Assembly (NCBI GenBank): GCA_019638455.1 | Contig: JAHBTU010000002.1 | Span: 1,212,501-1,276,500 of the forward strand | Length of the DNA stretch: 64,000 nt | DNA from: Saprospiraceae bacterium | GTDB lineage: Bacteria > Bacteroidota > Bacteroidia > Chitinophagales > Saprospiraceae | Direction: 5' to 3' | Part shown: in pieces, positions 51,575-59,936 of the stretch | Numbering within the stretch: position 1 is the stretch's first letter | Layout: each line of letters begins with the position of its first letter | Program-made: the position numbers and the translations under genes | The notes under the pieces: model-generated | The model's database searches: none | What the model was told of the DNA's origin: nothing | What the model saw: only the letters and a program-made list of their open reading frames with translations

Positions 51575-53470
51575 ATGAAAATACCCTTCGCGGCAGCGAT
51601 ATGTTGCTTTTTGGTGCCAATGGTCGTGTCGGCCCAATCCAACACTGACAGCCTTTGGCGTGTGTGGAACGATGTGGGGCAGCATGATACTGCGCGCTTG
51701 AGTGCAATTCAACGGTTGGCCTTCGACTACATCAATCACCACCCGGACTCGGCTCGGCTGCTGGCCGAACAGCAGCTGGCCTTAGCGCGTGCAAGGGGGA
51801 TAGCGCGCTGGGAAGCAAGGGCGCTAAATACCATTGGGCTTTCGTGGCGGTTTCAAAGCGATTACGGGAAGGCATTGCAGCATTTTGAGCAAGCATTGGC
51901 CTTGCTCGAAAAGGCTGGCGACCGCAACTACCTGTCGGTAGTGTATGGCAACATGGGCGGTTTGTACCGGGAGCAGAGCAATTTTCCCAAGGCCATCGAG
52001 TGCATCACCAAATCTCTCCGACTGGCGGAAGAAACCAACGACTTCAAAAAAGTAGCCGATGCTTATGTCGGCATCGCCACCATTTACTACAACGACCCCA
52101 ACGGCAATGACAAAGCGCAAGAATACCTGCTCAAGGCGTTAGAGATTTATGAAAAATTGGGCAACGAGGAGGGCGTGGCGTTGGTGTACGGCAACCTATC
52201 GGCCCTCTTCCTTGAAAAGGAGGATTACGACAACGCCCTGTCCTTCAATGAAAAGTCTTTGAGGGTGCAGCAGAAAAGAGGCGACCGATACGGCGCCGCC
52301 ACTTCACTGCACAACCGAGCCGCCATACTCGCCAGCTTGGGGCGTTACCAAGAGGCAATGGCCGATTATGAAAAAGAAGTCGCTATATTTCAAGAAATAG
52401 GCAATCAAGAGGGTGTAGCCGATGCGTACAACAACATGGGGGATTTGTTGATACGGCTAAAACGTTATCCCGAAGCCATCCGCCTCTGCACCAAAGCGTT
52501 GGAGCTGGCTCGCAACATGGGCAGTCCCAATATCAAGGAATTGCACGCCTGCGACTGCCTGTACATGGGTCACGAGAAAATGGGTAATAACAAAAAAGCC
52601 TTCGACTATTTGAGGCAGTATGTACAGGTCAAGGACAGTCTCCAGCTTCACGAAACAGCGCGGCAGCTCAAACAAATGGAATTGGAGCGTCAATCCGTGG
52701 CAGATAGTCTCGAGCGTGAAAAAGAAAAGTTTCGGGTGGAAATGGCGCATCAGCAGGCTATGCGTCGCAAAGACCGAACGGTGGGCATCCTGTTGGCGAT
52801 TGGTTTGGGCATCTTATTCGTCGCATGGGCGTTTTGGGCGCGTATGCTGTATTTCAGGCGCCGTTCGAGGCAGATGCAAGTCCGTTCGGAGGCTTTGGAA
52901 AAACAACATCTGCTCAATGAAATCGCTTTGCTGCGCACACAAGTGAACCCCCATTTTCTATTCAATAGCCTGAGTATTTTGTCTTCTTTGGTGCATCTTG
53001 ACGCCAATCTTGCCGAGCAGTTCATCGAGCAGCTGTCGCGCTCCTACCGGTACATCTTGGACCAAAAAGAACAGTCGCTCGTCACATTGCGCACGGAGTT
53101 GGAATTCATCCGAACCTATACTTTTTTGCTAAAAATTCGATTTGAAAACAAGTTTGAGTTGGCGATTCAAGTGCCGGAAAAAATGTTGGACGAGAAACAG
53201 ATCGCGCCACTGACCCTACAATTGCTCATCGAAAACGCCGTGAAGCACAATCGGATGTCGGAGAAAGAACCTTTGGTGGTGACCGCGTCCATTGAAAATG
53301 ACAACACCTTGGTCGTGCAAAATCGGCTTCAGCCTCGTTCGACGGCGCCCGTCTCCACGGGGGTGGGCTTGAAAAATATCCAAGACCGATATGCGCTGCT
53401 TACTGACCGCCCCGTGTGGGCAGGCGAAGTGGGCGGAGCATTTGTGGTGAAGGTGCCGTTGTTGGGGTGA
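51575..53470 (+). CDS. TPR sensor histidine kinase of the LytS/YehU type
   Basis: A 631-residue protein: signal-like N-terminus (FAAAICCFLVPMVVSAQ), TPR repeats over about 80-345, one transmembrane helix at about 405-425 (VGILLAIGLGILFVAWAFWA), then a His_kinase domain with the phosphoacceptor region QVNPHFLFNSL (His460) and the ATP-binding part ending TGVGLKNIQDRY. It would sense a periplasmic signal through the TPRs and phosphorylate a LytTR response regulator, which is not in this window. The context beside giant adhesins suggests a role in surface behaviour. It starts 52 bp after the MITE-like element, which may influence its promoter. Confidence 0.85.
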   Translation: MKIPFAAAICCFLVPMVVSAQSNTDSLWRVWNDVGQHDTARLSAIQRLAFDYINHHPDSARLLAEQQLALARARGIARWEARALNTIGLSWRFQSDYGKALQHFEQALALLEKAGDRNYLSVVYGNMGGLYREQSNFPKAIECITKSLRLAEETNDFKKVADAYVGIATIYYNDPNGNDKAQEYLLKALEIYEKLGNEEGVALVYGNLSALFLEKEDYDNALSFNEKSLRVQQKRGDRYGAATSLHNRAAILASLGRYQEAMADYEKEVAIFQEIGNQEGVADAYNNMGDLLIRLKRYPEAIRLCTKALELARNMGSPNIKELHACDCLYMGHEKMGNNKKAFDYLRQYVQVKDSLQLHETARQLKQMELERQSVADSLEREKEKFRVEMAHQQAMRRKDRTVGILLAIGLGILFVAWAFWARMLYFRRRSRQMQVRSEALEKQHLLNEIALLRTQVNPHFLFNSLSILSSLVHLDANLAEQFIEQLSRSYRYILDQKEQSLVTLRTELEFIRTYTFLLKIRFENKFELAIQVPEKMLDEKQIAPLTLQLLIENAVKHNRMSEKEPLVVTASIENDNTLVVQNRLQPRSTAPVSTGVGLKNIQDRYALLTDRPVWAGEVGGAFVVKVPLLG

Positions 53471-53508
53471 TGCGCGGTGTCTCTGGGGCACCCCCCCTCT
53501 CTTGTCTC

Positions 53509-55056
53509 TCACATCCCTTTATTCTGTGGGCTGTACGTCCGTGTGGCGGCGCGTTTTTCCTTTCGCGTGGGTTTTAAGATTCGCTTGACGTGATGCCACT
53601 CGGCGGTCGCGGCGGCTGGCGTGAGCGTGAGCAGCACATACCCGTGATGGACGAGGTCGCGGTAGCGGACGTGCGGATTGATGCCTCCTTTGGAGAACCG
53701 GCGGCTGGCAATTTTTGCCTTCCAACGTGCCACATACTCGTCGTAGTTGGCAGAGGTGACGCTGGGCACGCAAAATTCGACACCGACCACGCCCTTGCCT
53801 GTTTGGGGGTCGTAGGTAGCGGGGGTGTGTGGGTTTTTCACCAAATCGAATGCCCAAGAGGTGTGGCTATCGCCCGTCACCACCACGATGTTTTTCATGT
53901 TGTTTGTTTCAAAAAAATCGAACAGCCGATTGCGAGCGGCAGGGTAGCCATCCCACATGTCCATAAATTTGGGGTTTTGCTTGAAAACCTTCGAGGCATC
54001 CACCGATGAAAGAAACACCTGATTGCCAATGACTCGCCAAGTAGCGGTGGATTGTTTCATTCCTTGCGTGAGCCACTGCAATTGCTGCTCGCCCAACATG
54101 CGCCGACTGTCCGCTGCGAAATCGGGGTCGTTGGCTGATTTGGCCTGTTTGGTACGCCCTTCGAGTCGGCCATCGAGCATCCAGAGGTCGGCCAAGCCGC
54201 CGAAGGAAAAATGCCGGTAAAGGTTCTCGCCGGAGCCGCGTCGCACGGGCAACCATTCGAAGTAAGCCTGCCGGGCGGCGTTCTTGCGTGTTTCCCAGTC
54301 GCCTTCCTCGTCGGGTTGGTGGTTTTGTGCGCCTTCGGTGTAGGCATCGTTTGCGATTTCGTGGTCGTCCCAGATAGTGATGAAGGGGTGTCGGGCGTGC
54401 ACGAGTTGCAGGTCGGGGTCGAGCCGGTAGAGCGAGTAGCGGGCGCGGTAGTCGTCGAGCGCCACGATTTCTGTTTCGGGGATGTTTTTGCGCGTCAATT
54501 TTTTGTTTCCAAAACCCCCCGTCTTGTACTCGTAGATGTAATCGCCGAGGTGGAGCACCACGTCAATGTCGTCGCGCCGGGCAAGCAGGGCGTAGGCGTT
54601 GAAATAGCCTGCCTCAAAGTTGGAACAGCTGACCACCGCCATTTTCACCTGTTTGGGCTGGCCTGTCGGCGCTGTTTTGGTGCGCCCTGTGGTGGAGGTG
54701 GCTGCGCCATGAGAGAAGCGGTAAAAATAATAAGTGTTGGGTGCCAACCCATCCACATCCACGAGCACCGTGCCGTTGCGCGATGGGTTGGTGGGTGCCT
54801 CGCCGTTTTTTTGCACGTTTGAAAAAAGACTATCGGAGGCCAATTCCCACCTCACGCTCGTTGGCTGTTCCGTGTCGAGGGTGATTTTGGTCCATATCAT
54901 GACCGAATGAGGAGTCGGGTCGCCGGAAGCCACGCCGTGATAAAAGGGCTTCAGCGCGGGGTTGTAGTAGCGCGACAGTGCCTCCAAGTGTGGTTTTTGC
55001 GCCTCGGCGCCATTGACCCATGCAAGGAACAGGCTGAGGAATAGTGCTTTTTTCAT
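53509..55056 (-). CDS. PhoD-like alkaline phosphatase/phosphodiesterase
   Basis: A 515-residue secreted protein with a signal peptide (KKALFLSLFLAWVNGAEAQ). The N-terminal strand domain carries GVASGDPTPHSVMIWTKI, diagnostic of PhoD. The metal-binding parts follow: HLGDYIYEY, TIWDDHEIANDAY, VVTGDSHTSWAF and a Cys in the AVVSCSNFEAGYF loop. It should hydrolyse phosphate diesters or monoesters with iron and calcium in the periplasm. The start at 55056 is fixed by the signal. No phosphate regulon genes lie nearby. Confidence 0.87.
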   Translation of the reverse strand: MKKALFLSLFLAWVNGAEAQKPHLEALSRYYNPALKPFYHGVASGDPTPHSVMIWTKITLDTEQPTSVRWELASDSLFSNVQKNGEAPTNPSRNGTVLVDVDGLAPNTYYFYRFSHGAATSTTGRTKTAPTGQPKQVKMAVVSCSNFEAGYFNAYALLARRDDIDVVLHLGDYIYEYKTGGFGNKKLTRKNIPETEIVALDDYRARYSLYRLDPDLQLVHARHPFITIWDDHEIANDAYTEGAQNHQPDEEGDWETRKNAARQAYFEWLPVRRGSGENLYRHFSFGGLADLWMLDGRLEGRTKQAKSANDPDFAADSRRMLGEQQLQWLTQGMKQSTATWRVIGNQVFLSSVDASKVFKQNPKFMDMWDGYPAARNRLFDFFETNNMKNIVVVTGDSHTSWAFDLVKNPHTPATYDPQTGKGVVGVEFCVPSVTSANYDEYVARWKAKIASRRFSKGGINPHVRYRDLVHHGYVLLTLTPAAATAEWHHVKRILKPTRKEKRAATRTYSPQNKGM

Positions 55057-55169
55057 AGGACAGTTTGTGTGACAATTGTGCGACGCGGCGGCGGCGGGGC
55101 AGTAGTCCTCTGCCAATCATTGCTTGGGTTTTCAAGCGCAAACGAGGCCGTCTCACAAGTTTAAATTTC

Positions 55170-55235
55170 GACAGGATTGACAAGATTCGCGGTTTTTTTT
55201 ACCCGAAAAAGGGCGCGAATTTTGTCAATCCTGTC
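55170..55235. repeat. Long intergenic hairpin
   Basis: GACAGGATTGACAAGATTCG (55170 on) pairs with 55214-55235, 22-bp arms with one mismatch and a 22-base loop. The 55057-55416 gap (360 bp) holds this and no recognisable gene. Related AATCCTGTCAAA words occur inside malQ near 12465. Confidence 0.75.
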
Positions 55236-55416
55236 AAACAAACATCACTTATGGGACATCCTCTCTCGGGCATGAATGAAGAATATCGTTTGGCAGAGAT
55301 TTTCACTAAAAAGGCTTTTGCCCCCCCATTCGTGTGAGCTTGAGCACGCACGCGCAAAAGTCAGGGGAAATGGCTCGAAGGCGCGGAGAAAGGCGGTGAA
55401 ATTATCGTTAAGTCCA

Positions 55417-57048
55417 TCACCCCTTGTTGCCCGCCAAAATGGCTTTGTATTCCGATGGGTTGTTGAGCAACCTGACGGCTGCTTCCACTTCGGGGTCGTT
55501 TTTGAGCGACTTGCGGACTTTGCCTCGCTGGAAGTAGTAGCGCCCCACGATTTCTTGCTCGATTTCGTGCAGGATGCGCCCTTTGTTCTTCGCCATCTCG
55601 CCCTTCTTTTCGGCTTTTATTTTGTTTTCCATCGTCTGGATGTCGGCGGCGAGCGGCAGGTTTTCGCTGGCGGCGACGGTTCTCAATTCTTTGATTTTCT
55701 TTTCGCTGACCGTCTCGTAGTCAAAGTTTTTGTTTTGGACAAAACGCATGAAATCGTCCCAGTCCGTGAATGCGAAGGCCTCCACCGAGTCAATGGATTT
55801 GTGCTTGAGTACATACTGTGTCACATAGTCAAAGATGATGTTTTGCTCCAGCAGGGCCTTCACCACGCCAGTGGCGGTGTCGTGGGGCAGCACCACGTCG
55901 GGCTTGATGCCGCCGCCGTCGTGCACGATGCGGCCGTTGCGGGTCTTGAATTGGGCGCGTTCCGACTCGGGGATGTCCACTGGCTCGCCGTTCTTGTATC
56001 GCACTGCCTGAATGCAGCGCCCAGAGGGGATGTAGTATTTGGCGGTGGTGAGTTTCACTTTGGCGTTGTAGCCAATCTCTTTCATGTTTTGCACAAGCCC
56101 CTTGCCGTAGCTGCGCTGCCCCATCACCACCGCCCGGTCGAGGTCTTGCAAGGCGCCAGAGGTGACTTCGCTGGCCGAGGCGCTCCATTTGTTGATGAGC
56201 ACGACCACCGGGATTTGGTCGTCGAGGGGAGTGTTGAAGGTGCGGAACATATTGTCCCATTCGGGCACTTTGCCTTTGGTGCTGACCACAAACTCGCCGC
56301 GTGGCACGAAGAGATTCACCAGATTGACGGCTTCGTGAAGCAAGCCGCCGCCGTTGCCGCGCAAATCGAGGATGAAGCCTTTCAGCCCTGGGTTTTGGGT
56401 TTTCAGCTGTTCCAAGGCATCGCCCACGTTGCGGGCGGCATCGCGGGTGTAGGTGCTCAGGTTGGCATAGCCGATGTTTTCGGCCACCAAGCCAGAATGC
56501 GGCACGTTGGGGATTTCGGTTTCCTCGCGCTCCAACGTGATTTTCAGGTCTTTGCTTTCTCCGGGGCGGCGAATCGTCAGGTCGGACTTGGTGCCGGGGA
56601 AGCCTCTCAAAAAGGCCAATACCTGTTCTTCGGTGCGCCCCTTGGCGTTTTGCCCGTCCACTGCCACGATGGCATCGCCCACCTTCAGGCCAGCCTTGTG
56701 CGCCGGGCTGTTCTCGTAGATTTCGGTGACCACCATGTAGTCGCCCATGAGCTTGCCTTCGGCACCGACACCGCTGTATCTGCCGTCGGTCTGGATGCGG
56801 TAGCCTTCGATGTCGGTTTCCGAGATGTAATTGGTGTAGGGGTCGAGGCCGCCGAGCATGGCATCGAGGCCGGCGCGCATCACTTTGGCGGGGTCGAGTT
56901 CGTCCACATAAGAATGATTGACCTCCCGATAGGCGTTGGCGAAAATTTCGAGGTTTTTGGCGATGTCGAAGTATTTGCCCTGGGCTTGTGCGAGGAGCGT
57001 GAGGGCGAGAAGCGAGATGGTGAGGAAAGTGCTGCGTTTCTGTTGCAT
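55417..57048 (-). CDS. S41-family carboxyl-terminal processing protease
   Basis: A 543-residue protein with a signal peptide (FLTISLLALTLLAQAQG). A DUF-like N-terminal helical part (about 25-95) precedes a PDZ domain (about 95-175, KAGLKVGDAIVAVDGQNAKG) and the S41 catalytic core. The catalytic Ser lies in SASASEVTSGAL and the Lys in GQRSYGKGLVQ, four to five turns later, the Ser/Lys dyad of CtpA-type enzymes. Further helices end the protein. It trims or degrades periplasmic proteins from the C-terminus. The ATG at 57048 sits just downstream of a restriction-gene relic. Confidence 0.9.
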   Translation of the reverse strand: MQQKRSTFLTISLLALTLLAQAQGKYFDIAKNLEIFANAYREVNHSYVDELDPAKVMRAGLDAMLGGLDPYTNYISETDIEGYRIQTDGRYSGVGAEGKLMGDYMVVTEIYENSPAHKAGLKVGDAIVAVDGQNAKGRTEEQVLAFLRGFPGTKSDLTIRRPGESKDLKITLEREETEIPNVPHSGLVAENIGYANLSTYTRDAARNVGDALEQLKTQNPGLKGFILDLRGNGGGLLHEAVNLVNLFVPRGEFVVSTKGKVPEWDNMFRTFNTPLDDQIPVVVLINKWSASASEVTSGALQDLDRAVVMGQRSYGKGLVQNMKEIGYNAKVKLTTAKYYIPSGRCIQAVRYKNGEPVDIPESERAQFKTRNGRIVHDGGGIKPDVVLPHDTATGVVKALLEQNIIFDYVTQYVLKHKSIDSVEAFAFTDWDDFMRFVQNKNFDYETVSEKKIKELRTVAASENLPLAADIQTMENKIKAEKKGEMAKNKGRILHEIEQEIVGRYYFQRGKVRKSLKNDPEVEAAVRLLNNPSEYKAILAGNKG

Positions 57049-57061
57049 AGTAGTTTATTTG

Positions 57062-57768
57062 TCAAAAGTTCCAAGAAGGAATGGCTTGCTCAATGTGGTT
57101 CAGCCATTCTGTTTCGTTTGCGGCGGTTCTCCCTTTTTCGATGATTTGGTCAAAAAGGTTTTTCAAGACAGCCGCTTGGTTGAAGTTTTTTTCTTTGGCG
57201 ATGGCGAGTAGAAGGGAAAATTGTCTGATGTTCAAAGACTTGTTGCGGTGGAGGGTTTTGAGTGAAGGGGATTGTCATTTTTTCGACTGGCAAGGCAAAT
57301 TTTGCAGTCGAAATCGGGCATATTCGGCGAAAAATTTGACGAAGCCAGTCGGAAAAAGGGCTTTCTCTTCGCCAAAGGCCTCCACCGCAACAAGTCTAAA
57401 GGAACAATTCTTGTCAGACCGCCATAGAAATCAATTGAAGTCCGGTTGGTCACAAAAAAGTAGGAGAGAGTGCTTCGATTGATTTGGGGAGAAATAAAAA
57501 GACAGTAAACAGGAAGAGGGGTGTTTCGCTGAACGCTGCCGAAATGCCGGGCTACTGGCTCTCCTTCCATTTTGTATTGGGTTTCTCCCGTCGAGGTAGT
57601 CACCTCTACCAACGATTTGAAGCCATCGTATTCGGCTTCTATGTCGGCAACGCCTCCTTTTGCTACCGAGACTGGCATAGTTGAGCAAATCATTGACGGA
57701 ATAAGGCATAAGATGTGGGTGCTGGTCGAAGTCCATATATGGGTGTGATGTATCCTTCGCGCCGCCAA
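57062..57768 (-). pseudogene. Relic of an AlwI-like type II restriction endonuclease
   Basis: Coding sense is preserved across three frames on the minus strand. Segment 1 (about 57660-57390) reads GGVADIEAEYDGFKSLVEVT, TGETQYKMEGEPVARHFG, PVYCLFISPQINRSTLSYFF and YGGLTRIVPLDL, the diagnostic pattern of the AlwI family with a PD-(D/E)xK core. Segment 2 (57385 to about 57277) reads VEAFGEEKALFPTGFVKFF in the next frame, then a stop. Segment 3 (about 57265-57062) reads SLKTLHRNKSLNIRQFSLLL and ends IEQAIPSWNF. No start-to-stop frame survives, and no cognate methyltransferase is adjacent. A dispersed repeat overlaps the 5' end. Confidence 0.7.
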
Positions 57769-57852
57769 GCTTTGGGCATGGCAAAAAGCGCAATCTTTTC
57801 AAAATCAAGGATGTAAATCATGGCCGTCTGACAAATCCGAGCGAATCAAGGC
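57752..57852 (-). repeat. Dispersed repeat, copy 5
   Basis: On the minus strand: CCTTGATTCGCTCGGATTTG ... CCTTGATTTTGAAAAGATTG ... CATGCCCAAAGCTTGGCGGC GCGAAGGATA. It overlaps the damaged 5' end of the restriction relic, suggesting the repeat helped break it. Confidence 0.65.
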
Positions 57853-57902
57853 ATAAGATTCGCACAAATTTCTAAAAATGCTTTTGACCGATGCGGTTTT
57901 TT

Positions 57903-58667
57903 TCAACCCAAAAACGCCTTCAGTATTTCCAGCAACTCCTTCGGTTTGTCGGCGTGTACCCAGTGGCCCGCGTCTGCCACCGTCACGACGTCGGCTTGCG
58001 GGAACAGGGATTTGATTAACGGAAAATCCGCGTCTTTGATATAATTCGAGCGGCTGCCGCGCACAAAAAGCGTCGGTTTGTCGAACGCCGAAGCATCGGG
58101 GTGCACCGGGGCCAGAATGTCGTCGAAATGGCGATGGAGCGCGGGCAGGTTCATCTTCCAAGCGAACGTGCCATCGTGTTCGCGGGTGATGTTTTTCAGC
58201 AAAAACTGCCGTGTGCCCACGTCCTTGATGCGCTCCGAAAGGTAGGAATCTGCCTCTTGCCGCGTTTTCATTTTCGACAAATCCATGCCGAGCAGCGCCT
58301 CAAAAATGTAAGAATGGTTGTCTTCGGCGAGGCCGGGCGCCATGTCCACCACCACAAGGCGCTCCACCATGTCGGGGTGCGTGAGTGCGAGTTGCATAGC
58401 GACCTTTCCGCCCATGCTGTGGCCGACGACGGCTGCCGAAAACATCCATCGCGCCTCCATGAAAGCCTTCATGTCTTCCGCCATTTCGGGATAAGAGTGC
58501 TGGGGCAGGTGCGGGGAGCGGCCGTGGTTGCGCAGGTCGGGCGTGACGACCAAGTGATGGTCGGCCAGCCCCTTGGCGATAGTTTGCCAGTTGTCGGAAA
58601 AGCCAAACAACCCATGCAGGATGATGACGGGGCTGCCTTGGCCAAATTCGCGGTAGTAAAGTTCCAT
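57903..58667 (-). CDS. Alpha/beta-hydrolase, YbfF-like esterase
   Basis: A 254-residue esterase: HGLFGFSDNWQTIAKGLADHH at the oxyanion strand, DLRNHGRSP after the third strand, nucleophile elbow GHSMGG, and a C-terminal DAGHWVHADKP carrying the histidine. These are hallmarks of the YbfF/PGM-type esterases that hydrolyse short acyl-CoA or ester substrates. No signal peptide in the 58667 start, so cytosolic. The longer frame to 58784 has no domain support. The acid is probably in the SRSNYIKDADF region. Confidence 0.85.
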   Translation of the reverse strand: MELYYREFGQGSPVIILHGLFGFSDNWQTIAKGLADHHLVVTPDLRNHGRSPHLPQHSYPEMAEDMKAFMEARWMFSAAVVGHSMGGKVAMQLALTHPDMVERLVVVDMAPGLAEDNHSYIFEALLGMDLSKMKTRQEADSYLSERIKDVGTRQFLLKNITREHDGTFAWKMNLPALHRHFDDILAPVHPDASAFDKPTLFVRGSRSNYIKDADFPLIKSLFPQADVVTVADAGHWVHADKPKELLEILKAFLG

Positions 58668-58817
58668 GTGCAGCAAAGAACAGGCAAAAAACCATTCTGT
58701 TTGCAAGACGATGCGTTCGCGCAGCAAAACAAAAGCCCCAGCCGCGCCTTTGCGCGACCAAGGCCAGTCCTGCCCTGCTGTCAAGGGCTATGGGTACTCA
58801 ACTTCTTCGTGGCGCGG

Positions 58818-59150
58818 TTAGTCGCATTCCGAAATTCGCTTGGGCAAGCTCACGGGCACTTTCGGCGGGTGGAAATAGTGGTCGAGCGCCGTTTTTTCCA
58901 ATTGTTGCCGGAGCGCCGCATCGGCTTTCACACGTTCGTAGCAGTCGCCGCCGTCAGGGGCGAAAGCCGAGAGAATATCCACGCGCACAGAGTAAAGATT
59001 GGCGTTGCCCTCCGTGCCAGCAAGATGCTCTATCAGCACCTCAGCCTCACCCACCAGCATAAGACTGGCTTCGTCGCTGTAGCGAAACGCGACAATTTCG
59101 CTGACGGCCTTCGGGGCATTTTGGCCATGTTCCGTAGAAATGTCCGGCAT
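58818..59150 (-). CDS. Hypothetical protein divergent from a small HTH gene
   Basis: A 110-residue protein starting MPDISTEHGQNAP. It has mixed strands (VSEIVAFRYSDEASLMLVGEAEVLIEHL) and a helical end. Family not recognised. The ATG at 59201 would add 17 residues, but the predicted leftward -7 box TATATTTG lies at 59194-59187, inside that extension, so 59150 is preferred. It shares its upstream region with the HTH gene at 59293. Confidence 0.55.
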   Translation of the reverse strand: MPDISTEHGQNAPKAVSEIVAFRYSDEASLMLVGEAEVLIEHLAGTEGNANLYSVRVDILSAFAPDGGDCYERVKADAALRQQLEKTALDHYFHPPKVPVSLPKRISECD

Positions 59151-59186
59151 AATGACGTAGGTTTGCTCGTAAAAAGATTGCTGCGA

Positions 59187-59219
59187 CAAATATATTTCCA
59201 CTTAATGGAATTAAACAAA
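59187..59219 (-). promoter_or_regulatory. Probable leftward promoter
   Basis: On the minus strand TTTG (59219-59216) and TATATTTG (59194-59187) are separated by 21 bp, a good fit to the Bacteroidota -33/-7 pair. Confidence 0.55.
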
Positions 59220-59220
59220 T

Positions 59221-59275
59221 AAAAATTCAAATTTTAGATAAAAAATCTAAAATGGGAATTTTTAATTGAATTTTT
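59221..59275. promoter_or_regulatory. Nested inverted repeats before an HTH gene
   Basis: AAAAATTCAA (59221-59230) pairs with TTGAATTTTT (59266-59275), and inside it ATTTTAGAT (59231-59239) pairs with ATCTAAAAT (59245-59253). They fill the gap between the leftward promoter and the HTH start at 59293, and may be the operator of that protein. Confidence 0.5.
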
Positions 59276-59292
59276 ACTTTTAAAAGCGGAAA

Positions 59293-59691
59293 ATGGCATC
59301 ACTCACACAAGGAGAAGTCCTCCTGATACTCGTCAAAAGAGATGGCCGCCCGGCAGAACAAATCGCCGAAGCGATGGATGTGGACAAATCCTATCTGCCA
59401 AAACTCTATAAAATGGAGCGTTTGCCTCGCAAACCCTTCGAAAGGGCGAAGGCTATTTTCCCAGAAGCGGAAAAATATTTTGCAGAATCAGCAGAAAAAA
59501 TGAGTCGCGTGGAGGAGCCTCCCTCCATTTATCGCACAAGCATCGAACCTCCCGCCGACATGGAGCGCCTGCTCGCCGAAAACGCCGCGCTCCGCGAAGA
59601 AATCGCCCACCTTTCCAAAATGCTGGAACAGGAGAAAGAAACCAACAAGACCTTGGCCGAAGCCATCCTGAACATGAGCAAACGGCATTAG
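59293..59691 (+). CDS. Small HTH protein with C-terminal coiled coil
   Basis: A 132-residue protein. The first 60 residues (GEVLLILVKRDGRPAEQIAEAMDVDKSYLPKLYKMERLP) form an XRE-like helix-turn-helix, and residues about 95-130 a coiled coil (LLAENAALREEIAHLSKMLEQEKE) for dimerisation. It resembles phage-repressor-like regulators of Bacteroidota. Nested palindromes directly upstream suggest autoregulation. No effector domain is present. Confidence 0.7.
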   Translation: MASLTQGEVLLILVKRDGRPAEQIAEAMDVDKSYLPKLYKMERLPRKPFERAKAIFPEAEKYFAESAEKMSRVEEPPSIYRTSIEPPADMERLLAENAALREEIAHLSKMLEQEKETNKTLAEAILNMSKRH

Positions 59692-59877
59692 AGTAGAAAG
59701 GAGGGGGTGAATGAGTTGAAGAGGTTGAAGGGGATAGCCTCGTGTTCCCAAACCTTGAGCCGTCTTGTGTTGTCCGCAAACCCCTTCAACCAAAATAAAA
59801 CGACCTGTTTCAGACAACCCAATCGCGGAATCGAACACCAATGCAGCGATGTGCACACAAATCCCATTTTAATGGCT

Positions 59878-59885
59878 TATTTTTG
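59878..59885 (+). promoter_or_regulatory. Probable -7 box for porV
   Basis: TATTTTTG fits TAnnTTTG, 51 bp before the porV ATG. The 59692-59936 gap holds no recognisable gene. Confidence 0.45.
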
Positions 59886-59936
59886 CGCACTATTTTGAGG
59901 AAAATCAGACTTTGCCACTAAATTTCATTTGCTCTC

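Noticed and set aside
55276..57144. 622-codon open frame on the plus strand opposite the S41 protease
   Set aside because: It mirrors the high-GC codon pattern of the protease, which has a signal peptide and catalytic residues. The antisense product has no family features.
59707..59898. Small open frame before porV
   Set aside because: It has no homology-like features and overlaps the probable porV promoter.
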